From: Chloroflexota bacterium
GTDB taxonomy: Bacteria > Chloroflexota > Dehalococcoidia > Tepidiformales > Tepidiformaceae
Direction: 5' to 3'
Length of the DNA stretch: 64,000 nucleotides
NCBI GenBank assembly: GCA_026705605.1
Contig: JAPPAK010000008.1
Location: 62,001-126,000 of the forward strand
Below are positions 41,725-50,253 of this stretch, piece after piece. Under the pieces are notes generated by a model. That model worked only from the letters and a program-made list of their open reading frames with translations, ran no database searches and was not told the origin of the DNA. The position numbers and the translations under genes are program-made. How positions within the stretch are numbered: the first letter of the stretch is position 1; every line of letters begins with the position of its first letter.

Positions 41725-42228
41725 ATGAGCAATGACACCCTCCAGACGCTCCTCGATCGCCAGGCCATCAGCGATACCGTCTTGCGCTACGCCACCGGCA
41801 TCGACATGCGCGACTGGGAGGCTTACCGCTCCTGCTTCACGGACGAGGTCGAGATCGACTTCACTTCCTGGAGCGGCGGCGAGCCCTCAACCATGCGCGG
41901 CGACGACTGGACCGCGGGCGTCCGCGCCGGCCTCAGTGGCTTCCAGGCGACCCAGCACATCAGCACGAACCACGTCATCACCTTCGCCGACGGGGGCGAC
42001 GAGGCCACGTGCGTCTCCTACATGCAGGCCCAGCACTACCTCCCCAACGCCGAGGGCGACAACACCCTCACCCTGGGCGGCTACTACACGAACACCCTCG
42101 TCCGCGCCGCCGACGGCTGGCGTATCCGCCGCTGCCAACTCACCGTCACCTGGACCACCGGCAACAAGCACATCTTCGTGCTCGCCCGCGAGCGCTGGGC
42201 CGCCATGGAGGCCGCCGGCGAAGCCTAG
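41725..42228 (+). CDS. SnoaL-like / NTF2-fold protein
   Basis: The 167-residue protein has the SnoaL_4 opening LLDRQAISDTVLRYATGIDMRDWEAYRSCF, the central HISTNHVITFADGGDEATCVSYMQAQHYL and a terminal GWRIRRCQLTVTWTTGN strand. It is a distinct subgroup from the pair at 1064-1996. Relatives are isomerases, dehydratases and ring-hydroxylating dioxygenase beta-like subunits. It lies 21 bases after menE in the same direction and could be read with it. Its TAG stop shares bases with the stop of the convergent MFS gene. Confidence 0.78.
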   Translation: MSNDTLQTLLDRQAISDTVLRYATGIDMRDWEAYRSCFTDEVEIDFTSWSGGEPSTMRGDDWTAGVRAGLSGFQATQHISTNHVITFADGGDEATCVSYMQAQHYLPNAEGDNTLTLGGYYTNTLVRAADGWRIRRCQLTVTWTTGNKHIFVLARERWAAMEAAGEA

Positions 42229-43484
42229 GGAGGCGCCCGCTCCTGGCCGGGTAACTGCTCGCGGTTGTGCTCCCGCAGCCATAACAACAGGAGTGGGACT
42301 CCGATGACGACGACCAGGACGGCGGCCGTGCGATAGCTCACGGTAAGGCCCCAGTGATCGCCGATCACACCCAGCAGCGGCTCCATCCCCGCCACGATGA
42401 GGCTGAAGATCATGTTCTGGATCGACAGGATCGTGGCGCGGTTGGCGCTGGGAATGCGTCGGTTCAGGTAGTCCGACATCACCACGAAACTCATCGCGAA
42501 GGTCAGCGTCGTCAGCGGATAGAAGGCGAACGCGGCCAGGTGATCGATAAACCCGAGCCCAGTCGCCGTCGCCAGGACCGCTAGCGGCATCAACATAACG
42601 ACCCCGCTTACGCCCAGCGCATTGACCAGCCGGTAGGCCAGCAGCGCTCCCGCAATCGAGAGCAGCTGCCCCGGTGTGAGGAAGAACCCGAAGAGCCCGT
42701 AGCGCACGTCGTGCTCGGAGAGGAACGGCTGCTGAAGGATGATCATGCTGACGCCGATGCCCATGACCGCCGCCATCATCAGCATCATCATCCGCACGGC
42801 AGGGCGCCCGAAGGCCACGCCAAAGGCTTCCTTGATAGTCGCAAGATAATTGGCGTGGTCCTCGCCCTCCGCCCGGGGCGGCTCCTTGAAGGTGAAGGTG
42901 ACCACCCACGCGATGGCCATCAGACCTCCGCTGGCGACCACCGGAACCCACAGCCCCGCGAAGTCGCCAAGCGGCGCCCCGATCAGCAATCCCAGGATTG
43001 CGGCTGCCGCCGACACGGCGCGCGTGCGTCCCCAGAGCTTCTGATAGTCGTCTTCGCGGCCGTTGGCGCGCAGCGAGTCGTATACGAAAGCCGAGTCCGC
43101 TCCCGAATACAGCGTCCACGCCACGGCCCACACGAGGTACGAGACGAGGAGGATGCCGAAGTTCGCCGCGATGCCGAATACGATCACCGCGATCGCGTTC
43201 GTCAGCGCCCCGTAGCTCAGCGAGACCTTGCGTCCCCAGCGGTCCGCGATCGCCCCTGTTGGAACCTCCAAGACAATCAGCAGGATCCAGAATGGCGCAT
43301 CCAGCACCGTGAGCTGCGTCAGTGAGAGCCCCCGGAAGTCGGTCAGGTAGACGGCCCAGATAGGCAGCCACAGCTGGAAGTCCACGAAAAAGCGGAACAG
43401 GTAGAACTTCCAGACGTTCGCCTGCAGCGCCCGCGCATCCTCCGGCGAGATCGTTGCGGCAGCGGCGGGCGCGATGTTGCTCAT
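42225..43484 (-). CDS. MFS transporter, 12-helix
   Basis: The 419-residue protein has about 12 hydrophobic helices and the MFS loop 2-3 signature in AIADRWGRKVSLSYG (the DRxGRR-type motif A), with an unusually long cytoplasmic FTFKEPPRAEGEDHANYLA loop between helices 6 and 7. The opening ARALQANVWKFYLFRFFVDFQLWLPIWAVYLTDFRGLS resembles drug-exporter-like MFS proteins of the MFS_1 family. Substrate is unknown. The gene converges on the SnoaL gene, and both stop codons lie in one CTAG. Confidence 0.85.
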   Translation of the reverse strand: MSNIAPAAAATISPEDARALQANVWKFYLFRFFVDFQLWLPIWAVYLTDFRGLSLTQLTVLDAPFWILLIVLEVPTGAIADRWGRKVSLSYGALTNAIAVIVFGIAANFGILLVSYLVWAVAWTLYSGADSAFVYDSLRANGREDDYQKLWGRTRAVSAAAAILGLLIGAPLGDFAGLWVPVVASGGLMAIAWVVTFTFKEPPRAEGEDHANYLATIKEAFGVAFGRPAVRMMMLMMAAVMGIGVSMIILQQPFLSEHDVRYGLFGFFLTPGQLLSIAGALLAYRLVNALGVSGVVMLMPLAVLATATGLGFIDHLAAFAFYPLTTLTFAMSFVVMSDYLNRRIPSANRATILSIQNMIFSLIVAGMEPLLGVIGDHWGLTVSYRTAAVLVVVIGVPLLLLWLREHNREQLPGQERAPP

Positions 43485-43633
43485 GCGCGACTACTGCCGC
43501 GTGCCGCGGTCATCAGGGACGTAACCAGCCAGTCGGGAGCTTGCATGGGAGAACCGCCATCGTACGCGAACCCGCCGCCCGACCCCCTGGCTCGCGTGCT
43601 ACCGTGCCGCCATCCCAGCCAGGGAGGTTCCCC

Positions 43634-44014
43634 ATGGCGCGATTCATCCTTATCGGCCTCGTCGAGCCCGGCGGCGACAGCCCGGAAGACCAGCAGGCCT
43701 TCGACGACCACTACCTCGGGCAGCACATCTACGACACTGCCCTCTGCCCCAACTTCCTCAGCGGCACCGTCTACAAGCTACGGGGCGGGCACGTCGGCAT
43801 CGACATTCCCTCCGAGTACATCGCCATCTACGAGGTCGATGCCGAGAGCTACGAGGAGGCCGAGCGCGTCCTCAACGAGTGGCAGCGCGACCCCAACGCC
43901 TGGGAGGGTCGCGCCGAGCACAACAGGGCGATGGCCGAGGCGGAGGGCAATCCCCTCAAGGTCAAGGGTTCGGGCTGGTACGAGTTCGAGTGCGCCTACC
44001 ACACCCGCGGCTGA
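43634..44014 (+). CDS. EthD-like / dimeric alpha-beta barrel protein
   Basis: The 126-residue product starts with ARFILIGLVEPGG and continues with DHYLGQHIYDTALCPNFLSGTVYKLRGG. It has the beta-alpha-beta pattern of the dimeric ferredoxin-like barrel (EthD/DUF4286-type), in which a conserved histidine in a 'hY..eHl' motif is present as DHYLGQH. Related proteins serve ether- or steroid-degrading oxygenases or act as small monooxygenases. A GGGAGG site precedes the ATG. Family assignment is tentative. Confidence 0.6.
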   Translation: MARFILIGLVEPGGDSPEDQQAFDDHYLGQHIYDTALCPNFLSGTVYKLRGGHVGIDIPSEYIAIYEVDAESYEEAERVLNEWQRDPNAWEGRAEHNRAMAEAEGNPLKVKGSGWYEFECAYHTRG

Positions 44015-44061
44015 GGTCGGGCGCCCGTTTCCCGCCGGTAAAGGCCAGTTTGCCCGCCGCG

Positions 44062-44092
44062 TTGGGACAAAAGGCGCGCTTTTGTAGACAAT
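44062..44092 (+). promoter_or_regulatory. Palindrome inside a long-spacer promoter-like element
   Basis: ACAAAAG (44067-44073) and CTTTTGT (44079-44085) form a 7-base inverted repeat between a TTGGGA (44062-44067) and GACAAT (44087-44092). The spacing is 19 bases, the arrangement typical of MerR-regulated promoters. The downstream gene is the proline-rich membrane protein at 44155. The -35 match is only four of six. Confidence 0.35.
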
Positions 44093-44154
44093 GAACAGAT
44101 GAACGCCGATTACCGGCGCGGTGTGTGTTGCCTGCGTGTTCGGAGGGCTTCCCG

Positions 44155-44982
44155 ATGAGCCGTCTGACGCGGGCCCTTGGCTTTGGGAATGGCGACAACC
44201 GCACGCGCCAGAGCGCCGACTCGCCCAAGGTGCGCCGCATCCGCGAGACCATGCGCTGGCGCGGCTACGACCTCAGCGAATACACCGACGAGCAGATCGC
44301 GACCGTCAGCGCCCGCTTCCCCAACGACATCTCCGAGGACGGTGAGACGACCGAGGACGGCCGTCGCGCCCTGGCCGCCGCCCTCGAGCAGGGCGACTTC
44401 GCCCCCGCGCCCGCGCCCCCCGCCCCCGAGCCGGAGCCCGCACCGGCGGCGCCTTCCGCATCCGCCCCTGCCGAGGCCCCCCCGCCCCGCGAGGAGCCGC
44501 GCCGCCCCCAGACCGCGCCCACCTCTGCCCACCGCGCCGCCCTCGGCATGCCCACCCTCCCCGAGCGGTTCTTCCACGTCTTCGGTGTCCATGCGTGGCG
44601 ACCCCTCGGTGGCGAGGACGGCAAGCAGATGCAGTGCGTCGGCTGCGGCCAGATGCGCAACGAGCCCATCCCCTTCCGGCCGCCCTCGCCCCCGCCACCC
44701 CCGCCGCCACCCCCGCCCCGCGAGGACCCCATCTCGCGCCGCGAACCGCCGCCCTCCCCCCTCGACGACCTCTCCAACCTCGGCGACCGCGACCGTGATC
44801 GCGAGCGGGACCCCATGGGGCGGCCCCAGCGGCCGCAACGTCCTCCGGGCCAGCGCCCCGACTCGGCCTGGGATTTCTTCATGGGGCTTCCCTGGTGGTC
44901 GAAGCTGTTGGCCATCTTCATCGCCATCCAGGTCATCCTCTTCATCGTCTCCGCCATCGCCGGTGGTGGCGGTGGGGGCTAG
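44155..44982 (+). CDS. Proline-rich, CxxC-containing, C-terminally membrane-anchored protein
   Basis: The 275-residue protein has a basic/globular N-terminus with RIRETMRWRGYDLSEYTDEQIATV, then an alanine-proline-rich linker (about residues 83-120). A central block FFHVFGVHAWRPLGGEDG follows, with MQCVGCGQMRNEPIPF, then a run of ten prolines, a charged RDRDRERD region, and one C-terminal helix KLLAIFIAIQVILFIVSAIA ending in glycines. It looks like a tail-anchored protein whose zinc-ribbon-like module faces the cytoplasm. A GGAGGG site supports the ATG at 44155. Function is unknown. Confidence 0.65.
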   Translation: MSRLTRALGFGNGDNRTRQSADSPKVRRIRETMRWRGYDLSEYTDEQIATVSARFPNDISEDGETTEDGRRALAAALEQGDFAPAPAPPAPEPEPAPAAPSASAPAEAPPPREEPRRPQTAPTSAHRAALGMPTLPERFFHVFGVHAWRPLGGEDGKQMQCVGCGQMRNEPIPFRPPSPPPPPPPPPPREDPISRREPPPSPLDDLSNLGDRDRDRERDPMGRPQRPQRPPGQRPDSAWDFFMGLPWWSKLLAIFIAIQVILFIVSAIAGGGGGG

Positions 44983-45003
44983 AGCCGCACGCGGGAGTCA
45001 CCG

Positions 45004-45465
45004 GTGATCCGTTACGAGGACATCCACCACATCGCCTTCGTGGCCTCCGACCTGCAGCGCGGCATGGAAGAGGTCGGCGAGGTCTACGGGGTTTCCTGGA
45101 CCACGCCCCGCCACCTCGAGCTGCCCGTGCGCGACTCGCGCGGCGACCGCATGCTCAACCTCTCGGTCGTCTACTCGCAGGAGGGACCCCTCTTCCTCGA
45201 GGTGCTGCAGGCCGTCCCGGATTCGGTCTGGGCCCTCACGCCCGGCTCGCATCTCCACCATATCGGCGTCCACGTCGATGACGTGGAGGCCGAGATCGAG
45301 CGGCTCGAAGGGCTCGGCCAGGCCATCGAGGCGGCCGGGATCGGGCCAGGTGGGCGCCTGAACAGCTGGGCCTACCTCCAGAGCGAACAGGCGCTGCGCG
45401 TCGAGATCATGGACATCAGCGGCCGCGAGGCCACGGCCCAGTGGGCGCGGGGCGAGATCGAATAA
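45004..45465 (+). CDS. VOC / glyoxalase-fold protein (methylmalonyl-CoA epimerase-like subgroup)
   Basis: The 153-residue GTG-initiated protein has IRYEDIHHIAFVASDLQRGMEEV, with the first metal-binding histidine, and HLHHIGVHVDDVEAEIERLEGLG, with the second. It ends with a LRVEIMD strand holding the metal glutamate. The HHIAF...HHIGV pattern is shared with methylmalonyl-CoA epimerases and ring-cleavage dioxygenases of the VOC superfamily; the substrate is open. It follows the proline-rich protein by 21 bases. Confidence 0.8.
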   Translation: MIRYEDIHHIAFVASDLQRGMEEVGEVYGVSWTTPRHLELPVRDSRGDRMLNLSVVYSQEGPLFLEVLQAVPDSVWALTPGSHLHHIGVHVDDVEAEIERLEGLGQAIEAAGIGPGGRLNSWAYLQSEQALRVEIMDISGREATAQWARGEIE

Positions 45466-45471
45466 CCCCGA

Positions 45472-46788
45472 CTACTGGAGCCGTCTTAGCCGAGGCGAGA
45501 TCACGAACAGCAGCGCCGCGATCCCCACGAGGCCGATGGCAAGCGCCCCCATGGCGATGTCGATACCCATGGTCTCGGCCATGATGCCGATTGCAAAGGC
45601 GCCCAGCGCCATCATCCCTGGCTGCAGCATCATCAGCGCCATCACGCGTCCCCGGAACTCGTTTTCCACGTAGGAGTGCAGCAGGATCTGGCTGAACGCC
45701 TGCCTGCCCGCCGTGCCGATTCCCACGAACGCGATCGCGATGGCTGCGAACCAGAACACCTGCGAGCCCGAAAGCACGACCAGCGAGACGCCCAGCCCAA
45801 TCACGCTCAGCAGCAAGAGCAACCCACGCTGGCGCTCCGGCAATGATGCAATGACAAGGGCGCCCAAGACGGCCCCACCCCCGCTGATCGCCGTCAGCAG
45901 GCCCAGCTCCACCGGCCCCCCACCGAGCACGTCCTTCACGAAGCCGGGCAGCAGCTGGATGTAGGGCATCGCCAGGAAGGCGCTCAGCAGTGTCACGGCC
46001 AGCACGATCAGGATCGTCGGATCGTGGCGCACGTAGACGAACCCGTCGCGCAGGTCGCCCAGCCCGCCCCGAGCCGACCCGCTCGAAGCGGCCTCCTGGC
46101 GGGGCAGCATCGCCAGGGTCACCATCGCGAAGAAGTAGGTGCCGGCCATGACCATGTACACGGGCCCGGCGCCGATGACGCCCCCGCCTGCAGCCGCGGT
46201 CAGGAATCCGGCGGCGGCCGGGGCCAGCACCCGCATCAGATTCATGCCCGCGGAGTTGAGCGCGACCGCGTTCATCAGCAGGTCGCGCCCCACCACCTCG
46301 GGGATCATCGCCTGCCGGGAGGGCATCATCAGCGCCATCGTGATCCCCTGAATGGCCCCCGCGGCGAAGAGGTGCCAGAGGACGATCGCGTCCATAAGGA
46401 TGAGAATCCCCACGACGAGCGCGTTCAGGACGGAAACGAACTGCCCCACCTGCAGCACGACCTTCTTCGACGCGCGGTCGGCCAGCACACCGCCGAGGAC
46501 CCCGAGGAAGAGCATCGGCAGGGCAGAGGCGAGCGCGATCCCGCCCAGCAACGCGAACGAGCCGGTGAGCTCGAACACCACGTACCCACGCATCACGAGC
46601 TGGATGTTCATCCCCGCCATCTGGCCGAGCATGGCCAGGTAGAACCAGCGGAAGTCGCGCTCCCCGAACGAGGCGAACGTGGGCAAGGCGGCTACGCGGG
46701 CGGTGACCGGGTTGGAGCGGGGAACGGCCCTGGCGCCGGCCGTGCCTGTCGACTGCGCCAAAGGGCCTCCTGTGCGCGGAAGGCGCAC
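45472..46788 (-). CDS. MFS transporter, EntS/tetracycline-exporter-like
   Basis: The 438-residue protein has about 12 hydrophobic helices, an N-terminal FGERDFRWFYLAMLGQMAGMNIQLVMRGYVVFEL start typical of MFS_3 (enterobactin exporter-like) proteins, GVLADRASKKVVLQVGQ as motif A, and PSRQAMIPEVVGRDLLMNAVALNS after helix 4. The GTG at 46788 gives an unusually long hydrophilic N-terminus of about 40 residues; a start nearer ASFGERDF is possible. Probably an exporter of hydrophobic small molecules. Confidence 0.85.
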   Translation of the reverse strand: MRLPRTGGPLAQSTGTAGARAVPRSNPVTARVAALPTFASFGERDFRWFYLAMLGQMAGMNIQLVMRGYVVFELTGSFALLGGIALASALPMLFLGVLGGVLADRASKKVVLQVGQFVSVLNALVVGILILMDAIVLWHLFAAGAIQGITMALMMPSRQAMIPEVVGRDLLMNAVALNSAGMNLMRVLAPAAAGFLTAAAGGGVIGAGPVYMVMAGTYFFAMVTLAMLPRQEAASSGSARGGLGDLRDGFVYVRHDPTILIVLAVTLLSAFLAMPYIQLLPGFVKDVLGGGPVELGLLTAISGGGAVLGALVIASLPERQRGLLLLLSVIGLGVSLVVLSGSQVFWFAAIAIAFVGIGTAGRQAFSQILLHSYVENEFRGRVMALMMLQPGMMALGAFAIGIMAETMGIDIAMGALAIGLVGIAALLFVISPRLRRLQ

Positions 46789-46824
46789 ACTCTCACGCTA
46801 AGGTGAGGGTGTTGGAGAGGCAAG

Positions 46825-46854
46825 CAGGCGGCGCGCCTCTCGGTGCGCCGCCTG
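46825..46854 (-). terminator. 10-bp hairpin after the PEP-utilising enzyme gene
   Basis: CAGGCGGCGC (46825-46834) pairs perfectly with GCGCCGCCTG (46845-46854). It lies 11 bases beyond the stop at 46866 on the minus strand and upstream of the MFS start. There is no clear U tract, so it may also act as a processing or attenuation structure. Confidence 0.45.
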
Positions 46855-46865
46855 TCGTGTTGTTG

Positions 46866-48596
46866 CTATGGCTCGACCGTGACCGTCCCCGTCGAGCCGT
46901 CGATCGTGACCGTGGCCCCGTCCGGGATGAGCGACGTGATGCCCCGGATCTGGGCGACCGCGGGAATCCCGAATTCGCGCGCGACCGTGGCCGCGTGGCT
47001 CAGGATGCCGCCCGTCTCCACCACGACGCCCGCTGCGGGGATGAAGAGCGGCGTCCACGCCGCGTCCGTCACCGGCGCGACGAGGATCTCACCGGGCTCC
47101 AGCATGGTGCTGACAGCGGCCTCGGCGCTCTCGATGACGCGCGCCTTGCCCGACGCCTGGCCCGGGCTGACGCCCAGCCCTTCGTAGCTGGCCGAGGTGA
47201 CCGGCGCCGCCGCCTCCTTCGGGATCAGCTCGACCGGCCACTCGAACATGACCGGCAGCTCGTGCTGCTCCATCCGGGCGAACTCGTCCTTGCGGCTGGC
47301 GATGTTGGCCTTCGCCTCGGCGGCGTCGAGGTTGCCCTCGGCGGCGGCGCGCAGCTCCGGAAGCCGCAGGAACCACACGTCCTCGGCCTCGTCGAGGACG
47401 CCGCGCTCGACGAGCCGCCCGGCAAGCTCGACAACCGGCGGACGCTGCGTGCGGCAGGCCCGCGCCCAGTTCGCCTTGCTGCTCTCGCGGCCCCGGTTCA
47501 TCGTCTGCGCGTGGTACAGGGCCTGCCGGTACTCGTCGAGCACCTCTGCCGGCAGCTTCGACTCGATCTCGCGCTCGACTTCCTCACGCGCGGCCGCCTG
47601 CTTGCGCTCCAGCTCGTGCGGATCGCGCTCGGGCGGCGCGTTCAGGTCGGCCTGGATGCTGCTCAGGACGAAGTTCGGCGCCTCGTTCCAGGTCCGGTAC
47701 GAGGGGTTCGTCTCGTTCTGGCCGCGGAAGCCGAGCTCCTTGATGAAGTCGGCCCACTCCGCCGCGAACGCCTGCCAGTCCTCGTTCGGAGGACTCGCGA
47801 GGTTCGCGATGAGCCCGTCCGGTGTCAGCGACGAGAACTCCGTCGCGAGCGCGGGTCGCGCCGCGATGAAGCGGCTCAAGTCCCAGATCGCTTTCGCGGG
47901 GAGGGCGCTCTCGACGTCCGTGAGCCCGCTCGTGATCGTGTTCGCCCACTCCGGCGGGTGGTCGGGGATGTGCTCGTCGAGGATCGCGCCGATCACGCTC
48001 GTGTACTCGCCGCCGCCCACCGAGTTGAAGTAGTGCGCCATGAAGATCGTGCCGGCCAGCTCGGTACCGGCGTCCAGCGCCTCGATCAGCTCGGCCTCGC
48101 TGGCCGCGCTCCAGTCCCGATCGAGCGAGTCCCGGTAGGCCTTCTTGCTGATCTCACGGTTCCGGTCGCGGATTTCCACCGAGCTCTCCCACTTCTCGGT
48201 GATGGCCGCGCGCGCGGCGATGGCGCGCTCCTCGTCCCCGTGCGCCTCGCTCGTGAATTCCTCCTCGCCGCCCTCGAGGAACTGCTTCAGGAAGTCGCTT
48301 CCTTCGCCCACCGAGTAGAGCGCCGTGAACGCCATGTTCAACCCGAAGTTGATGACGAAGCGCCCCCCGATGAACGGCAGCGTTGTTGCGACGGGCGGCT
48401 TCGGGATCTCCAGCAGATCGGTCGTGCCGAAGGTCTCCATGACCCCGTAGTTCCAGACATAATCCCACTCCCGCCAGATATCGGCGGCCAGCGGTTTCGT
48501 CACGCCCGGGAGCACCTCGGCGGCGTTCGCCGTGGTGTAGTTCCCGTGGACGGTGTCGTGGTGGCTGTCCCAGCTGCAGTGAAGCTCGTCGCTCAT
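46866..48596 (-). CDS. PEP-utilising enzyme with swivelling His domain but no ATP-grasp domain
   Basis: The 576-residue protein ends in a PEP-utilising mobile domain (about residues 475-576): LGVSPGQASGKARVI, then GILVAPVTDAAWTP-like strand, VVVETGGILSHAATVAREFGIPAV with the phospho-accepting histidine, and TVTIDGSTGTVTVEP. The N-terminal 450 residues are helical (LEGGEEEFTSEAHGDEERA, DFIKELGFRGQNET, VEREIESKLPAEVLDEYRQAL) and resemble the substrate-binding middle domain of rifampin phosphotransferase-like enzymes. The ATP-grasp domain that normally phosphorylates the histidine is missing and is not encoded nearby. AGGAGGG precedes the ATG. Confidence 0.82.
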   Translation of the reverse strand: MSDELHCSWDSHHDTVHGNYTTANAAEVLPGVTKPLAADIWREWDYVWNYGVMETFGTTDLLEIPKPPVATTLPFIGGRFVINFGLNMAFTALYSVGEGSDFLKQFLEGGEEEFTSEAHGDEERAIAARAAITEKWESSVEIRDRNREISKKAYRDSLDRDWSAASEAELIEALDAGTELAGTIFMAHYFNSVGGGEYTSVIGAILDEHIPDHPPEWANTITSGLTDVESALPAKAIWDLSRFIAARPALATEFSSLTPDGLIANLASPPNEDWQAFAAEWADFIKELGFRGQNETNPSYRTWNEAPNFVLSSIQADLNAPPERDPHELERKQAAAREEVEREIESKLPAEVLDEYRQALYHAQTMNRGRESSKANWARACRTQRPPVVELAGRLVERGVLDEAEDVWFLRLPELRAAAEGNLDAAEAKANIASRKDEFARMEQHELPVMFEWPVELIPKEAAAPVTSASYEGLGVSPGQASGKARVIESAEAAVSTMLEPGEILVAPVTDAAWTPLFIPAAGVVVETGGILSHAATVAREFGIPAVAQIRGITSLIPDGATVTIDGSTGTVTVEP

Positions 48597-48635
48597 GGTC
48601 GCGTCCCTCCTGACGGTGCTGTGCCTTGTGGTCGG

Positions 48636-49412
48636 CTAGTAGGCGGCTGTGCCGCCGTCCACCGACCAGAGCGCGCCCGTGATCCCCGAGCCGACATCGG
48701 ACGCCAGCAGCACGGCCACGGCACCGACTTCCTCGACGGTGTTCATGCGCTTGATCGAGGACTCGCTGGAGAACTGCTCGACCATCTCGTCGTAGGTCAG
48801 CCCCATGGAAGCGGCGGCGGCGGCCCCGCTCTCACGCACGATGTCGGTCTCGATCAGCCCCGGGCAGATGGCGTTCACGGTGATGCCCGTTGTGCCAACT
48901 TCCTGGGCCGAGCTCTTCGTGAGCCCGTTGATCGCGTGCTTCGCGGCCACGTAGGCGGCGATGCCCGGCTTGCCGTGCTTCCCCTCCAGGGAGGAGATGT
49001 TGATGATGCGCCCGCTTTCCTGCGGAATCATGTAGCGGAAGGCGTGCTTGATCCCCCAGAACGTCGCCGACAGGTTCCACGTGATCGTGTGGTCCCACGC
49101 CTCGTTCTCCATCTGGGCGACGGGAGCGAAGCCGGAGCTGCCGCCCGCGTTGTTCACGAGGATGTCGATGCGCCCGAAGCGCTCGACCGTCCCGTCGATG
49201 AGCCCCGAGATGGTCGCCTCCTGGGTCACGTCGCCGGCGATGAAGTGGGCCTTGTCGCCCGCTCCCATCTCCTCCAGCGCCCGCGCGCCCTTCTCCTCGC
49301 TGCGACCGTTCATGACGACGCTCGCGCCCTCGGCGATAAACGCTTCCACGATGCCCCGACCGATGCCCCGGGTCCCCCCGGTAACCGCCGCGACCTTGCC
49401 TTCCAGCTTCAT
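48636..49412 (-). CDS. SDR family oxidoreductase, FabG/3-ketoacyl reductase-like
   Basis: The 258-residue protein has VAAVTGGTRGIGRGIVEAF (cofactor), NGRSEEKG (arginine suggesting NADP), ILVNNAGGSSGF, the catalytic serine in IINISSLEGKHG, YxxxK in IAAYVAAKHAI and the C-terminal ITGALWSVDGGTAAY. The start MKLEGKVAAV has AGGAGGGG eight bases upstream and is preferred to earlier in-frame ATGs. It lies 39 bases upstream of the PEP-utilising enzyme gene in the same direction, so they may act together. Confidence 0.88.
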   Translation of the reverse strand: MKLEGKVAAVTGGTRGIGRGIVEAFIAEGASVVMNGRSEEKGARALEEMGAGDKAHFIAGDVTQEATISGLIDGTVERFGRIDILVNNAGGSSGFAPVAQMENEAWDHTITWNLSATFWGIKHAFRYMIPQESGRIINISSLEGKHGKPGIAAYVAAKHAINGLTKSSAQEVGTTGITVNAICPGLIETDIVRESGAAAAASMGLTYDEMVEQFSSESSIKRMNTVEEVGAVAVLLASDVGSGITGALWSVDGGTAAY

Positions 49413-49529
49413 CACACCCCTCCTGGAGTTCATGGTGATACGCCCCGCGGCCATTGCCGTAGGGCCGACGGCGAAGCTTACCGACACACCCCGCGCAAGC
49501 GCCACCGCAACGGGCGGGGGAAGGCCCCG

Positions 49530-50111
49530 TCAGGCACTCTGGCTCCCACCTGTTCCCCGCCGCCGCGCCCACGCCAGCGCGACGCTCGCCCCCACCGCCA
49601 GCGCCCCCGCAAGCACGTTAAAGAGGATGTCCCACAGGTCGAAGACGCGGCTGGGGACGGCAAGCTGGAGGCACTCGTCGAGTAGGCCTACCGCCGACGT
49701 CGCCAGGATGGCGACGACCGCCGGCGCGGGGACGCGCCGGCCCTGGCGGGCCCGCTCCCCAAGGGCCGCGTACACGAACACGCCCAGTACTCCGTACTCG
49801 ATGAGGTGCGAACGCTCCTCCAGGACCGCGATCCGGAGGAACACCAGCAGGTACACCGCCGCAATGCCCACCGCGACCGCGATCTCCAGGCGACCCGGTC
49901 GGGCCCAGACCCCCTGCAGGACGGCAGTCGTCCCGACCAGGAGCATGCAGAGGAGGAACAGCCCGGCGCTGAGCGCCTCCTCCAGCGCATCGAGATCGCG
50001 GAGCGCCTCCGCCAGCTGTCCGCCCACCCCCAGCGAGGCGAAGATCGCCGCCACCACGGCCAGCGTCCACAGCCAAAGGCGCCGCTCGCGACCCGAGGGG
50101 AAGAGGGGCAT
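49530..50111 (-). CDS. VanZ-like integral membrane protein
   Basis: The 193-residue protein has about five hydrophobic helices and the VanZ pattern: EERSHLIEYGVLGVFVYAAL, then AVGLLDECLQLAVPSRVFDLWDILFNVLAGALAVG, where D-D-N residues align with the family's conserved 'E.lQ....R..s..Di..N..G' signature. VanZ gives low-level teicoplanin resistance in enterococci, but most bacterial relatives are of unknown function. It is divergent from the amidohydrolase gene. Confidence 0.75.
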   Translation of the reverse strand: MPLFPSGRERRLWLWTLAVVAAIFASLGVGGQLAEALRDLDALEEALSAGLFLLCMLLVGTTAVLQGVWARPGRLEIAVAVGIAAVYLLVFLRIAVLEERSHLIEYGVLGVFVYAALGERARQGRRVPAPAVVAILATSAVGLLDECLQLAVPSRVFDLWDILFNVLAGALAVGASVALAWARRRGTGGSQSA

Positions 50112-50253
50112 GGCCGGGGACTATAGGCCCAGGGTCGGGAAACGCTCGTCCCCGGCCCTGACTCCTTGTGGGGCCTGCCCCTATCCCGTACTGTCATCCC
50201 TACAAGGGCGCGCCACGCGTCAGCGCAGCCGCGCCCGCTCCGGGAGGCGCGAC

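Noticed and set aside
44700-44735. Proline-coding CCGCCACCC run considered as a microsatellite-type phase-variable repeat
   Set aside because: The unit is in frame and irregular, and a proline-rich linker explains it; no length variation can be shown from one sequence.
46803-49685. 960-residue plus-strand open frame opposite the PEP-utilising enzyme and SDR
   Set aside because: It is rich in Arg, Gly, His and Val with no motifs, the pattern of an antisense shadow; the minus strand has intact known domains.
49048-50253. Upstream extension of the amidohydrolase frame
   Set aside because: The extension has low-complexity Arg/Ser/Pro content, crosses the SDR and VanZ-like genes on the other strand, and the true start GTG at 50254 has GGGAGG and begins the family's first strand.
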